A stretch of 64,000 nt of DNA from Aureispira sp963837355 (GCA_963837355.1 CAWIMY010000002.1:744001-808000), one strand, 5' to 3'. Shown: positions 16,951-26,632, counted from the first letter of the stretch. Notes: generated by a model not told the origin, from the sequence alone. Translations and numbers: made by a program.

Positions 16951-17565
16951 ATGGCAAGGTACACAGGACCTAGATCGAAGAAAGCCAGAGCACTTGGCGA
17001 GGCAATTTTTGGTTACGATAAAGTTTTTGAAAAGAAAAAATACGGCCCCGGACAACACGGACCGTCTAAGAGACGCCGACAAAAGTCGGATTATGCTATC
17101 CAGTTGATGGAAAAGCAAAAAGCTAAATACACCTACGGTGTACTAGAGCGTCAATTCCGAAAAATGTTTGAACAAGCGAGCCGTCAAGCTGGCAAAACAG
17201 GGGAAAACCTATTCAAACTACTGGAAGCACGCCTAGATAATGTTGTATTCCGCTTGGGTATTGCTCCCACTCGTAGAGCTGCCCGTCAGTTAGTATCCCA
17301 CAAGCACATCGCTGTAAATGGCGTTGTTACCAATATTGCTTCTGCTATTTTGAAACCAGGCGACGTTGTACAAGTTCGCGGTAAGTCTCAAGGCAAAGAA
17401 GTTATTCTAGATTCCTTAGCATCCAATGCTTCAAATGTCCGTAAATTCTCTTGGTTAGAATGGAACGGCGATAAGATGGAAGGTGTCTTTATCCAAACAC
17501 CAAGCAGAGAAGAAATTCCAGAGAAAATTAACGAGCAGCTCATCGTTGAGTTGTACTCTAAATAA
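16951..17565 (+). CDS. rpsD: 30S ribosomal protein S4
   Basis: S4 (204 aa) nucleates 30S assembly and is a translational autoregulator in several bacteria. It opens MARYTGPRSKKARALGEAIF. The S4 RNA-binding fold is seen around residues 94-160 (LEARLDNVVFRLGIAPTRRA, then HKHIAVNGVV). No zinc-binding Cys cluster is present. It sits between rpsK and rpoA as in Bacteroidota. Confidence 0.98.
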   Translation: MARYTGPRSKKARALGEAIFGYDKVFEKKKYGPGQHGPSKRRRQKSDYAIQLMEKQKAKYTYGVLERQFRKMFEQASRQAGKTGENLFKLLEARLDNVVFRLGIAPTRRAARQLVSHKHIAVNGVVTNIASAILKPGDVVQVRGKSQGKEVILDSLASNASNVRKFSWLEWNGDKMEGVFIQTPSREEIPEKINEQLIVELYSK

Positions 17566-17595
17566 TTAGCTCTAAGCTTCTTATACGGCAGCTAT

Positions 17596-17629
17596 GATTT
17601 TAGGACTTCGGTTACGGAGTCCTAAAATC
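17596..17629 (+). terminator. long hairpin between rpsD and rpoA
   Basis: A perfect 12-bp stem (17596-17607 with 17618-17629) closes a 10-nt loop. It lacks a T run on the + strand, so it is more likely an attenuator, processing site or protein-binding site modulating rpoA than a true terminator. Confidence 0.5.
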
Positions 17630-17687
17630 GTTTAGGGCAAATGCCCCTTGATCAAGAAATTCTCAACCATCAGATACGATTAATCTT

Positions 17688-18686
17688 ATGAGTTTATTAA
17701 ACTTTCAGAAGCCAGACAAAATTTTGCTTAAAAAAGCAGACGATTTTGAAGGGCAATTTGAATTCCGACCATTAGAGCCTGGATTCGGCCAAACTATTGG
17801 CAACTCCTTGCGCCGCGTCTTGTTGTCTTCTTTAGAAGGCTACGCGATTTCTGCGGTACGCATTCGAGGTGTCGATCACGAATTTTCTTCTATTAAAGGA
17901 GTAGTAGAAGACGTAGTAGACATCATTCTAAATCTTAAACAAGTTCGCCTAAAGTACTTGTTAGATGGAGAAATTGATGGTTCGGAAACCATCTATGCTA
18001 CAATCAGTGGCAAAAGTGTATTGACTGCGGGTGATTTGACAGCTGACGCTACGGCATTTGATGTCACCAATCCCGAATTGGTCATTTGTAACATGGAACC
18101 TTCGATTACTTTAGAAATCGAATTGAACATTACTAAAGGTAGAGGCTATGTTTCTGCTGAAGAAAATTTGCCCAAAGATGCGCCCATTGGATACATTCCA
18201 ATTGATGCGATCTATACGCCTATCAAAAATGTAAAATACGCGGTTTCTAGTAGCCGTGTAGGACAACATACGGATTACGAGAAGTTGACTATTGATTTGA
18301 AGACGGATGGTACAATCCACCCAGAATACGCCATCAAAGAAGCTTCTAAAATTTTGATCCAACACTTGATGTTGATCTCTGATGAGAACATTACGTTTGA
18401 TGACGAGGCTAGAAAAGAAGACAACATAGTAGATGAGCACATTCTACACATGCGCAAGCTCCTCAAAACTTCTTTGGAAGACTTGGACTTGTCGGTGAGA
18501 GCGTACAACTGTCTAAAAGCTGCCAAGATCAACTCTTTGGCCGACTTAGTACACTACGAAACACACGAGTTGTTGAAGTTCCGTAACTTTGGTAAGAAAT
18601 CTTTGGTAGAAATCGAAGAACTCTTAGTAGAGAAAAACTTATCATTCGGTATGGATCTGTCTAAATACAAACTAGACGAAGAATAA
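17688..18686 (+). CDS. rpoA: RNA polymerase subunit alpha
   Basis: RpoA (332 aa), with an N-terminal dimerisation domain (FEFRPLEPGFGQTIGNSLRR; LRRVLLSSLEGYAISAVRI overlaps it) and a C-terminal DNA- and activator-binding domain from about residue 255 (LSVRAYNCLKAAKINSLADL, then FRNFGKKSLVEIEELL). Both domains are complete. It lies in the alpha operon ahead of rplQ. Confidence 0.98.
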   Translation: MSLLNFQKPDKILLKKADDFEGQFEFRPLEPGFGQTIGNSLRRVLLSSLEGYAISAVRIRGVDHEFSSIKGVVEDVVDIILNLKQVRLKYLLDGEIDGSETIYATISGKSVLTAGDLTADATAFDVTNPELVICNMEPSITLEIELNITKGRGYVSAEENLPKDAPIGYIPIDAIYTPIKNVKYAVSSSRVGQHTDYEKLTIDLKTDGTIHPEYAIKEASKILIQHLMLISDENITFDDEARKEDNIVDEHILHMRKLLKTSLEDLDLSVRAYNCLKAAKINSLADLVHYETHELLKFRNFGKKSLVEIEELLVEKNLSFGMDLSKYKLDEE

Positions 18687-18784
18687 AATATCCTTTTGGG
18701 TATTTCCTTATTATAAAAATTGCAGAAACGGAACGGATCTTTGATAGAAACCTAGTATGTGCTGCGAAGTAAAAATTGTTAGTC

Positions 18785-19312
18785 ATGAGACACGGTAAAA
18801 AGTTTAACCACTTAAGCAGAAAGAAAGGCCACCGCAAAGCCTTATTGAAAAATATGTCTATCGCTTTGATTGAGCACAAACGTATTCGTACGACTGTCGC
18901 CAAAGCCAAAGCATTGCGTAAATACTTTGAGCCTTTAGTTACTAGAGCTGTTCGGGTGAACAAATCAGAAACTATCGGGGAAGCGACACACCACAGACGT
19001 ATCGTTTTTAGCCACTTGCAAGACAAAGAATCGGTTAAAACATTGTTTGGAGAGATCGCTATGAAAGTAGGTGACCGCCCAGGTGGTTATGTCCGTATCT
19101 TGCGTACTGGTTTCCGCCAAAATGATGCTGCAGATATGTGTATCATCGAATTGGTTGATTACAACACTGACGCATTAGAGACTCAAACCGTTAAGAAAAA
19201 ACGTACGCGTCGTAGCAGAAGAAAAAAATCTGATAACGATACGACAACGGCAGTAGCTACAGACGGCGAAGACGCTGTTGTAGACAACGCCTCTAACGAA
19301 GAAGAAGAATAA
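18785..19312 (+). CDS. rplQ: 50S ribosomal protein L17 with charged tail
   Basis: L17 lies near the tunnel exit. The start at the ATG at 18785 gives MRHGKKFNHLSRKKGHRKAL, the family N-terminus; a TTG start three codons upstream is possible but not needed. The core ends near residue 120. It is followed by a Lys/Arg-rich patch and then an acidic, Asp/Glu-rich terminus ending in EEEE. It is the last gene of the ribosomal cluster, followed by a terminator. Confidence 0.96.
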   Translation: MRHGKKFNHLSRKKGHRKALLKNMSIALIEHKRIRTTVAKAKALRKYFEPLVTRAVRVNKSETIGEATHHRRIVFSHLQDKESVKTLFGEIAMKVGDRPGGYVRILRTGFRQNDAADMCIIELVDYNTDALETQTVKKKRTRRSRRKKSDNDTTTAVATDGEDAVVDNASNEEEE

Positions 19313-19333
19313 ACCCCGTGTTTATTCCCTTTC

Positions 19334-19371
19334 AAAAGTCATCCTGAACACGTTTCAGGATGACTTTTTTC
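19334..19371 (+). terminator. intrinsic terminator after rplQ
   Basis: A perfect 15-bp stem (19334-19348 with 19354-19368) with a CACGT loop and T run. It marks the end of the ribosomal superoperon. Confidence 0.92.
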
Positions 19372-19396
19372 TTTCCTGCTCTCATCGCTTTTGCTC

Positions 19397-20769
19397 ATGC
19401 GCCATTTCCTCTCCTCTTTACACGACTGGTTGCGACAGCGCCTCGGCGCTGATTTAGACGACAAGCTCAAACAGTATTTCCTGTCAGGAGCCTATAAGTC
19501 GATTCTAATGCAAGGGGCAATTGCCTTATTGACCTTCGGTACCGCGCTATTTATTGCACGGGTGACAGGGGAGGAGGGCTTTGGAGTTTATACCACCGTT
19601 TTTACTTGGGTGGCAATTGTGAGTGTAGCGGCTACCCTAGGCTTAGATGACTTGGCCTTGAAACAGCTGCCTGTCTATCAAGAGAACCAACAGCCTGCCC
19701 TCATTCATGGGTTGCTGCGCTGGTCCGAACTATTGGGGCTTCCTGACGGGAGTGGCAGCGGCGCTCTTACTGCTCTTAGTCGCCTATACCACGAATATCA
19801 ATGGCTTGAGCAATTATCGGGAGTATTACCAATGGGCTGTATGGGTCATTCCTTTGTTTGTCTTGATGCACGTTAACCAAGCTAGTTTGCGTGCCTTAGG
19901 GTTGGCTGGGGCGCGGGCAAATTGCAGAAAAAGTCGTACAACCTCTTTCCTTTTTTATAGCGTTGTTGTTGTTTTGGGCGTTCTATGGCGCCGCCTTGAG
20001 TGATAAGCAAGCTGTAATCGCTCGTGTTTGTTCCTTTGGAATAACCGCCTTGGTGGCCTTGTATTTATTGTGGCAAGTGTGGCGGCCTTATCGACAAACT
20101 ACTCCGCAGCAGGAAAACCGTTCTTGGTGGAGCAGCAGCCGTTATTTTGCCTTTACTTCGCTTTTATATGTTGTCAATACACGGATTGACATTGTCTTGT
20201 TGAGTTTTTATAAGGTTTCTGAAGCGGAGATCGCTTATTACAATGCGGCGCTCAAACTTTCAGATATGGCGCTGATCCCTTTTGCTGTCTTGTACACGGT
20301 GACTGCTCCCATGTTTTCTAAGCTTTATGCCGCTCGCCGTCTAGAGGAATTACAGGAATTTTATACCAAAACGACTCGCTTATCCTTTATGGTCATTACG
20401 GCTATTTTATTGGTGCTGGTTGTAGGTGGGCCTTGGTTCTTGGCTTTATTCGGAAATAGCTTTGTAGAAGGTTATCCTATTTTGCTCCTCTTGTGCGGTG
20501 TAAAACTCGTGCATGTGTTTGTGGGGCCTGCAAATTATTTGGTTATGATGATTGATTTGGAAAAAGAAGCGACCTATGTGTTGCTGCTTAGTGTATTTGT
20601 TACCGTGATTTTACACAGTTTTCTCATTCCGCGTTATGCAGGCATTGGTGCTGCTTGGTCAACTTTGCTGGGGTTGCTGTTGTTTGAACTATTGCTCATT
20701 GGATTGACTTATTATAAAAGTGGAATTATGCCTACGATAATAGGGCGACGTACTAAGAAGAAAAGTTAA
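19397..20769 (+). pseudogene. polysaccharide flippase (Wzx/MATE-like), two frameshifts
   Basis: Three consecutive reading frames together code for one multi-spanning membrane protein of about 456 aa. N-part: YFLSGAYKSILMQGAIALLT and ARVTGEEGFGVYTTVFTWVA. Middle: GVAAALLLLLVAYTT. C-part: from QIAEKVVQPLSFFIALLLF to the end. This is the oligosaccharide flippase (MVF/MATE) pattern. Both breaks sit at GGGG runs (19735-19738 and 19908-19911), and removing one G at each restores a continuous protein. It could be a real pseudogene, a phase-variable gene or sequencing error. The ATG at 19397 follows the rplQ terminator. Confidence 0.8.
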
Positions 20770-20792
20770 CGGCAATCTTCATTAAAATACCG

Positions 20793-20800
20793 TACCTTTG
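20793..20800 (+). promoter_or_regulatory. putative promoter of Na+/Ca2+ antiporter gene
   Basis: TACCTTTG at 20793-20800 is identical to the -7 box of rRNA promoter P2 and lies 86 nt before the start codon. No TTG is found at the standard distance. A small inverted repeat, AACCC-gac-GGGTT (20808-20820), falls in the presumed leader. Confidence 0.5.
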
Positions 20801-20886
20801 CATCGTAAACCCGACGGGTTGCGGCTTTCTTCAAGAGCAAGACAACTTTCTTTACCTAATTTACAGACAACGTACAGCATTACATC

Positions 20887-21897
20887 ATGGAATTATTTAT
20901 TGCGCTTCTTTTACTTATTGTTGGTTTTTTTGTCCTTATCAAAGGGGCTGATTTTTTAGTGGATGGTGCTTCCGCTGTGGCTAAGAAATTCAACATTTCA
21001 GACATTATCATTGGTTTGACCATTGTTTCTTTTGGTACTTCTGCTCCCGAACTAGTTGTTAACATTGCCGCCGCCTGGGAGGGCAAGAATGAAATGATTA
21101 TCGGAAACGTCTTGGGATCTAATATCTTCAATACTTGTTTGATAATTGGAGTAGCAGGGATGATTTATCCCTTGGCTGTACAGCATGCTACGGTGCGTAA
21201 AGAGTTACCGTTTTCTATTCTTATTGTAGGACTGATGTTTGTATTGGCCAACGACCTACTTACGACAGGAACAGACAATCAAATTTCTCGCTTTGATGGA
21301 GCCATCTTTTTAAGTTTGTTTGTGGGCTTCTTGTTCTACATCTACAAAAGCTCCAAAAACAAAGATATGGCAGGTATTGAGGAGGAGGTAGATGCTATTG
21401 AACCCATGCCCATTGGTAAGAGTGTACTGTTTGTCGTAGGAGGAATGGTTGGACTGATCTTGGGCGGCAATCTCGTTTTGGAGAATGCTGTTATTTTTGC
21501 GAATTACTTTGGAATGACAGAGCGAGTTATTGGATTGACCGTTATTGCGATTGGAACCTCGTTGCCAGAATTAGCTACTTCTGTTGTCGCAGCTCTAAAG
21601 AAAAACAGTGACATTGCCGTAGGAAATGTAGTAGGGTCTAATATTTTCAACATCCTGTTGGTTTTGGGTGTCAGTGCTATTATTGCACCTACGCCCATTA
21701 GTTATGATGCTGCCGCCAATTTTGATATTTACTTCTTGTTAGGAACTACTTTTCTGTTGACGTTTTTCCTCTTTATAGGAACTAAAACGCGCGCCAAAGA
21801 AGGTATCTTGCCTACCTATACCATAGATCGCTGGCAAGCGGCGATCTTATTTGTTCTAGTAATTGTCTATATTGTTTATCTATTGGCCAACCAATAA
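20887..21897 (+). CDS. calcium/sodium antiporter (CaCA family)
   Basis: An inner-membrane cation exchanger of 336 aa. The two inverted alpha repeats of the family are visible: GLTIVSFGTSAPELVVNIAA (around residue 44) with IGNVLGSNIFNT, and GLTVIAIGTSLPELATSVVA (around residue 218) with VGNVVGSNIFNILLVLGV. The conserved acidic residue of each repeat is present. About ten hydrophobic segments are predicted by eye. It closely resembles the YrbG group. It has its own putative promoter and is convergent with the next gene, only 2 nt away. Confidence 0.92.
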   Translation: MELFIALLLLIVGFFVLIKGADFLVDGASAVAKKFNISDIIIGLTIVSFGTSAPELVVNIAAAWEGKNEMIIGNVLGSNIFNTCLIIGVAGMIYPLAVQHATVRKELPFSILIVGLMFVLANDLLTTGTDNQISRFDGAIFLSLFVGFLFYIYKSSKNKDMAGIEEEVDAIEPMPIGKSVLFVVGGMVGLILGGNLVLENAVIFANYFGMTERVIGLTVIAIGTSLPELATSVVAALKKNSDIAVGNVVGSNIFNILLVLGVSAIIAPTPISYDAAANFDIYFLLGTTFLLTFFLFIGTKTRAKEGILPTYTIDRWQAAILFVLVIVYIVYLLANQ

Positions 21898-21899
21898 CC

Positions 21900-22703
21900 C
21901 TAAAAAAAGGATACGGTTGGTGTGGTTGGGCGACTGTCTTGACAGACATTGTACCGAATATCTAAGCCTAAACCGAAAGCACCTGTAGGACTAAACGATA
22001 GCTTTTGCCAATGTCCATCAAGTTGTTTGCCGTTGTGTTTGTGAATGCCATATTTGATAAAATCAAAAATTAGTAGAAAACCACCTTGTGCAATCATACT
22101 AGTGCCAAAGCCATTCCAGCGGTCACGATCCGCATCAGAGCTTTGATTCTTAGCGGTTTCACGCATCAAAAAACCAGCGGTGATGTACGTCAAATCTAAA
22201 ACACCATTGACTAAATAAACCGTTTCGATTTGCTGCTGTGCCTTGACAGTTTGTTCAAAACTTAACCCCATTTGCTTGGAGCGTTTGGCAAATAATCCAG
22301 GAATACCAAGACCTATGTTGACAATATTGAAATAGACATTCATTTCATGAAAATGCTTCCATTCGCCTGCAGGCGCGGTAAAATAACCAACAGTACCCGC
22401 AATAATATTTGCTCCTGCCCAGCTTGTCAGTGCAATTGAGCCATTCTTGGTGTGCCGAAAACGCGTGGCATTGATTTCATCCAACGGTTGAATAGGGGCA
22501 CTGTAAGGGGAGTAGTTGGCACTGAGCTTGGAATGACTACGGATTGGAGAAGTTTCCTCTGTGGTGTTTTTAGGCGTTATAGGAAGACTATACTGCTTTT
22601 TAAGAAGAAGACGGAAACTGTTAGGTGCTGATGAAAGGAGGGTTTGCGCTTGCGCTAAAGGAGATAAGATACACCAACTGAGTAGGAATAAAAGATATTT
22701 CAT
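21900..22703 (-). CDS. secreted or membrane protein of unknown function
   Basis: 267 aa with an N-terminal signal peptide (MKYLLFLLSWCILSPLAQAQ, cut near AQA|Q). After a polar stretch come three or four moderately hydrophobic segments (TSWAGANIIAGTVGYFTAPA; NIVNIGLGIPGLFA; VNGVLDLTYITAGFL; GGFLLIFDFIKYGI). This suggests a small membrane protein of a Bacteroidota-specific family I cannot name with certainty. It is divergent from hflX across a 194-nt gap and nearly touches the 3' end of the antiporter gene. Confidence 0.75.
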   Translation of the reverse strand: MKYLLFLLSWCILSPLAQAQTLLSSAPNSFRLLLKKQYSLPITPKNTTEETSPIRSHSKLSANYSPYSAPIQPLDEINATRFRHTKNGSIALTSWAGANIIAGTVGYFTAPAGEWKHFHEMNVYFNIVNIGLGIPGLFAKRSKQMGLSFEQTVKAQQQIETVYLVNGVLDLTYITAGFLMRETAKNQSSDADRDRWNGFGTSMIAQGGFLLIFDFIKYGIHKHNGKQLDGHWQKLSFSPTGAFGLGLDIRYNVCQDSRPTTPTVSFF

Positions 22704-22842
22704 AGTGGTAAATTTGTGAATTGAATTAATTTTTCTAACTTTTTGTAAGCTCTATAAAAACAACTCCTTTGCTTATTAAGTTGAATAGGTAGTTGATTAT
22801 AACCTAGAAGATAAGCAAGAGGAATACTTACAACAACATTGT

Positions 22843-22874
22843 ACTTTATTGAGAATAGAAATTCGCAATAAAGT
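22843..22874 (+). other. inverted repeat in hflX leader
   Basis: A 9-bp perfect inverted repeat (22843-22851 with 22866-22874) ends 23 nt before the hflX ATG. It may be an operator or a leader hairpin; no T run follows. Confidence 0.35.
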
Positions 22875-22897
22875 CTACTAACATATAAAACACACCA

Positions 22898-24106
22898 ATG
22901 GCAAACGAATGGAACATAGGCACAGAGAAAAGTGGCCTCGTAAAAGAAATAGAAAGCGCAGTACTAGTCGCCTTAGTGACCGATGGGCAAACAATGGAAC
23001 AGGCGATAGAATACTTGGATGAATTGGAATTTCTAGCCGAGACAGCAGGAGCTGTTGTCAAAAAAAGCTTTATACAAAAACTCAAACACCCTGATAACCG
23101 TACCTTTGTAGGAAAAGGAAAAGCAGAAGAGGTCACGGACTATGTCAAAGACAACGACATTGATCTCATTATCTTTGATGATGATTTGAGCGCTAAGCAA
23201 GCGGGAATTTTAGAAGAACTCACTGGCCGAAAAATATTAGACCGCAGTACGTTAATTCTAGACATCTTTGCGAGTCGTGCCCAAACCGCACAAGCCAAGG
23301 TACAAGTAGAATTGGCTCAAATGCAATACTTACTACCCCGACTACGAGGAATGTGGGAACACTTGGAACGCCAACGAGGGGGGATCGGTATGCGTGGACC
23401 TGGAGAGCAAGAGATTGAAACGGATAGACGGATTGTTCGCGATAAAATCTCCCTGCTCAAAAAACGCTTAGAACGCATTGACCTACAAGCCCAAACCCAG
23501 CGCAAAAATCGTGGGGAGATGATCCGCGTTTCTTTTGTAGGATATACCAACGTGGGAAAATCTACCTTGATGAATACGTTAGGAAAAGCAGAAGTTTTGG
23601 CAGAGAACAAACTCTTTGCTACCTTAGATACAACCGTACGTAAAGTTGTCATTGATAGAATGCCTTTTTTACTCTCGGATACCGTTGGGTTTATTCGCAA
23701 ATTGCCCCACCATCTAGTAGAAAGTTTTAAATCTACCTTAGATGAAGTTCGGGAGAGTGATTTGTTGATACAAGTAGTCGACATTTCTCACCCACAACAC
23801 CGCGACCAAATCAAAGTCGTCAACAGTACACTCAAAGAATTAGGGGCAGAGAAAATTCCAATGCTCTATGTTTTTAATAAAATGGATTTGTACTTAGAGG
23901 AGGCTTTTGACGAGTTCTTACACGAAGATGAAAAAGCCGTCTTGTTGGAAGAAGTAAAAGGGCAGTGGAAAGGAGAAACACAAGACAATGCTGTCTTTGT
24001 CTCTGCCCTGAAAAAAGAAGGCATGGAGGAATTGCGTATCAAGCTCAAAGAACTAATTGATAAGTTGTATGCCCAACGCTACCCTTACAAAACACGTTTT
24101 TGGTAG
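22898..24106 (+). CDS. hflX: GTPase HflX
   Basis: HflX (402 aa) is a 50S-binding GTPase, known elsewhere to split stalled or hibernating ribosomes. The N-terminal domain has VGKGKAEEV and the Gly-rich linker RGGIGMRGPGEQEIETDRR. The G domain has GYTNVGKSTLMN (P loop, about residue 215), LFATLDTT, DTVGFIRKLPHHLVESF and NKMD. The order and length are typical. It starts at ATG 22898 after a leader hairpin; the downstream barrel gene follows after 31 nt. Confidence 0.96.
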   Translation: MANEWNIGTEKSGLVKEIESAVLVALVTDGQTMEQAIEYLDELEFLAETAGAVVKKSFIQKLKHPDNRTFVGKGKAEEVTDYVKDNDIDLIIFDDDLSAKQAGILEELTGRKILDRSTLILDIFASRAQTAQAKVQVELAQMQYLLPRLRGMWEHLERQRGGIGMRGPGEQEIETDRRIVRDKISLLKKRLERIDLQAQTQRKNRGEMIRVSFVGYTNVGKSTLMNTLGKAEVLAENKLFATLDTTVRKVVIDRMPFLLSDTVGFIRKLPHHLVESFKSTLDEVRESDLLIQVVDISHPQHRDQIKVVNSTLKELGAEKIPMLYVFNKMDLYLEEAFDEFLHEDEKAVLLEEVKGQWKGETQDNAVFVSALKKEGMEELRIKLKELIDKLYAQRYPYKTRFW

Positions 24107-24137
24107 GGGGCAACAGCAAAACCTATAAAATCAAGGA

Positions 24138-25244
24138 ATGCGGCTATTCTTAATCATAGGAGTGGGACTTTTGTGCTTGGCAACGGCACAAGCACAAAAA
24201 GGATGGTACGCAGAAGGCAGCCTACACTTCGGGCGTGCCTTCAAGCATAGTACTAAAATCACGATGGATTTTCCTGATTTTAGTTATGGGGCAGAGCTCA
24301 ACTTGGAGCGACAAACTTACGGGACCAAGCCTTGGCACGAACGCTGTGGGTTTCCCCGTTGGGGGGTGGCATTGGCCTACCATTACACGGGCAATGCTCC
24401 ACAAATGGGGCATGGCATCGCTATTTTACCCAATGTTACCTTTGACTTTATTCGGCGTGCGCATTGGCGCCTTTTTGGGCGGCTAGGGGTAGGCTTAGGT
24501 ATAATCACCCAACCTTATAACCGCATTAGTAACCCGCTCAACAATATGGTGGGTTCTTATCTTAACAACAATACTTCCTTGCGCGTAGGTATGGCCATCG
24601 ACTTGCACCCACAATGGGAGTTGCGCCCTTCGGCGACCTTTACCCACTACTCTAACGCCGCTTCTACCTTACCTAATTTAGGAATTAACATACCTAGTCT
24701 TCAATTGGGCTTGTGTTACCGTCCGCGACCTGTCACTAAAGAAGATTATATCTTTGCTACTGAGCGACCAATACGAAGCAAGCGGATTCAATTTTCAGTA
24801 CTGGCAACAGTAGGGCTACGAGAGTTGTCTACCAGCAACGGCCCTAAGTATCCTGTATGGCATGGCAGTATGGATGTAGGTTTGTTTCTAAGTACCAATA
24901 ACCGCCTAAAAATAGGGTTAGAGTACGATTACATTGCCGCTTTCTACGCCTTCAATACCCACAGCGGAGGCGAATCTAATGAGGATGCCCACTGGCAAGC
25001 TAGTAGAATCACCCTCTTTTTGGCGGATGAGATCTTTATTGGTCGATTTAGCATCAACCTGCAAGCGGGGGTCTATTTAACCCAGAACCGCGATCAACTC
25101 TTTCCACTTTCCTTTCGTCTAGCTGTCCGCTATTATTTATTAGACCCCTATCAAAATACTCCCACCCCGTTCTTAACAGCAACCATAAAAGCCCATAAAA
25201 TCACGGCAGAATACTTTTCGGTTGGTGCTGGAATCGCTTTTTAG
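24138..25244 (+). CDS. acyloxyacyl hydrolase / PagL-like outer-membrane protein
   Basis: 368 aa with a signal peptide (MRLFLIIGVGLLCLATAQAQ). The N-terminal half has the Bacteroidota PagL-type (lipid A 3-O-deacylase) pattern: alternating beta strands and a conserved FTHYSNAASTLPNLGINIPS, in which H and S fit the His-x-Ser of the PagL catalytic site. The second half (from about residue 215) looks like a further barrel domain with LATVGLRE and EYFSVGAGIAF. It therefore appears to be a two-part barrel. The enzymatic role is inferred from the motif only. It lies downstream of hflX. Confidence 0.65.
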   Translation: MRLFLIIGVGLLCLATAQAQKGWYAEGSLHFGRAFKHSTKITMDFPDFSYGAELNLERQTYGTKPWHERCGFPRWGVALAYHYTGNAPQMGHGIAILPNVTFDFIRRAHWRLFGRLGVGLGIITQPYNRISNPLNNMVGSYLNNNTSLRVGMAIDLHPQWELRPSATFTHYSNAASTLPNLGINIPSLQLGLCYRPRPVTKEDYIFATERPIRSKRIQFSVLATVGLRELSTSNGPKYPVWHGSMDVGLFLSTNNRLKIGLEYDYIAAFYAFNTHSGGESNEDAHWQASRITLFLADEIFIGRFSINLQAGVYLTQNRDQLFPLSFRLAVRYYLLDPYQNTPTPFLTATIKAHKITAEYFSVGAGIAF

Positions 25245-25454
25245 AAAAAAAAAAGACTAGCATCCTTTTCCTTAAGGATACTGCAAGAAAAATAGAAAAT
25301 GGCAAGATGCTGTATAAAACTGGCAAAAAAACGTCCTGTTTTGTGTGCTACTCTGTAGACTTTTACCACATTAGTGGTTCGTTATTGTCACCGTCCAAAA
25401 ACGACAATAACTTGTTCTCAAAAAGATATAATTTTCACTTTAAATTTACATAAC

Positions 25455-26576
25455 ATGAAAAGAATTGTACTGGCAACGGTTATCCTACTATTAATGGCTC
25501 AAGGAATTCTCCAAGCACAAGAAAAGGAGAAAGAAGAAGAAAAATATTGGACTTTTGGTGGCGCAGTTGGCTTAGACTTAGGTCAAATGTTATTTATCAA
25601 TCCTAAATTTGGAGCGGGAGAAGATCGTATCGGAATTGGTGGAAACATCAACACCTTTGCTAAATACAAAAAAGGCCGCTTGAGTTGGGATAACATTGCC
25701 AACCTCAACTTTGGCGTACAGCGCTTAGGGAGCTTCCGCAAAGAGGTCCCTTTTCAGAAATCAGTAGATGAACTGCGCATCGCGTCTAATGTAGCGTATG
25801 GTATTACTGCCAAAAGCCCTTTCGGCTACTCCTTGGGCGTCTTATTCCTAAGCCAAATTACACCGACCTACAACGGGAACTTTTTATCTCCCTTATCGGA
25901 TACAATAGAAAATCCATTGGCTCAGTTTTTTTCGCCTGCAACCCTCACTGTCTCTCCAGGCATAGCCTATAAAAAACAAACAGATTTTGGAGAATTTAGT
26001 GCGCTATTATCGCCTGCCGCACTCAAAATGATCATAGTGGAAAACGATGAAATCGCGCGTACAGGCTTGCATGGCAATCCTCGTTCAAAAGACGTAACAC
26101 GAGAAGAGTTTGTAGACGATTGGCACGTAGAACCTACGGGAGAGTTAGAGAGCGGGGGATTTTATGCCCGAAACTACATTCAGTTTGGAGCGTCTCTAAA
26201 AGCGGCATACAGCAATAAATTTTTTGCTTACAAAGTGACAGAGAAAAAGAAAGAGGTGACTAAACACCGTTTGTTATTGCGTACCAGCGTTAATTTGTAC
26301 AGCAACTACTTACGCCTTCCCCAGCATGTTGATGTAGAGTGGATTACTAACGTAGACTTACAATTATTTAAAGGCTTGTCGATTTCGTTAATGACGAATG
26401 TATTTTGGGATTATGATGTATTAGTACAAGTGGACGAAGACAACGATGTCAGTACAGGGGTTAATGGTTATGAAGGAGAGGCCGCCGCGTTTCTTTCTTG
26501 CAGTCACTCTCTGTTAAGTACAATTTCCTGTTTTAAACCAAATAGACACTTAATGTTTCGTTTTGAAAATGTTTAA
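25455..26576 (+). CDS. DUF3078-type outer-membrane protein, C-terminus frameshifted
   Basis: The start at ATG 25455 gives MKRIVLATVILLLMAQGILQ, a signal peptide; an upstream in-frame start is unlikely. The body shows the DUF3078 pattern (GGAVGLDLGQMLFINPKFGA, then IGIGGNINTFAKYKKGRLSW). As written, the reading frame ends in an implausible Cys/Ser-rich tail. Shifting frame near 26475 (one G missing) gives RRVSFLQSLSVKYNFLF with a stop at 26534-26536, a typical barrel beta-signal ending in Phe. The true gene probably ends at 26536. Confidence 0.75.
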   Translation: MKRIVLATVILLLMAQGILQAQEKEKEEEKYWTFGGAVGLDLGQMLFINPKFGAGEDRIGIGGNINTFAKYKKGRLSWDNIANLNFGVQRLGSFRKEVPFQKSVDELRIASNVAYGITAKSPFGYSLGVLFLSQITPTYNGNFLSPLSDTIENPLAQFFSPATLTVSPGIAYKKQTDFGEFSALLSPAALKMIIVENDEIARTGLHGNPRSKDVTREEFVDDWHVEPTGELESGGFYARNYIQFGASLKAAYSNKFFAYKVTEKKKEVTKHRLLLRTSVNLYSNYLRLPQHVDVEWITNVDLQLFKGLSISLMTNVFWDYDVLVQVDEDNDVSTGVNGYEGEAAAFLSCSHSLLSTISCFKPNRHLMFRFENV

Positions 26577-26632
26577 ATTTAATTTAAATATCTAAACAGT
26601 TGTTTTACAGTGCTAAATAGTTCTTGGCACCG

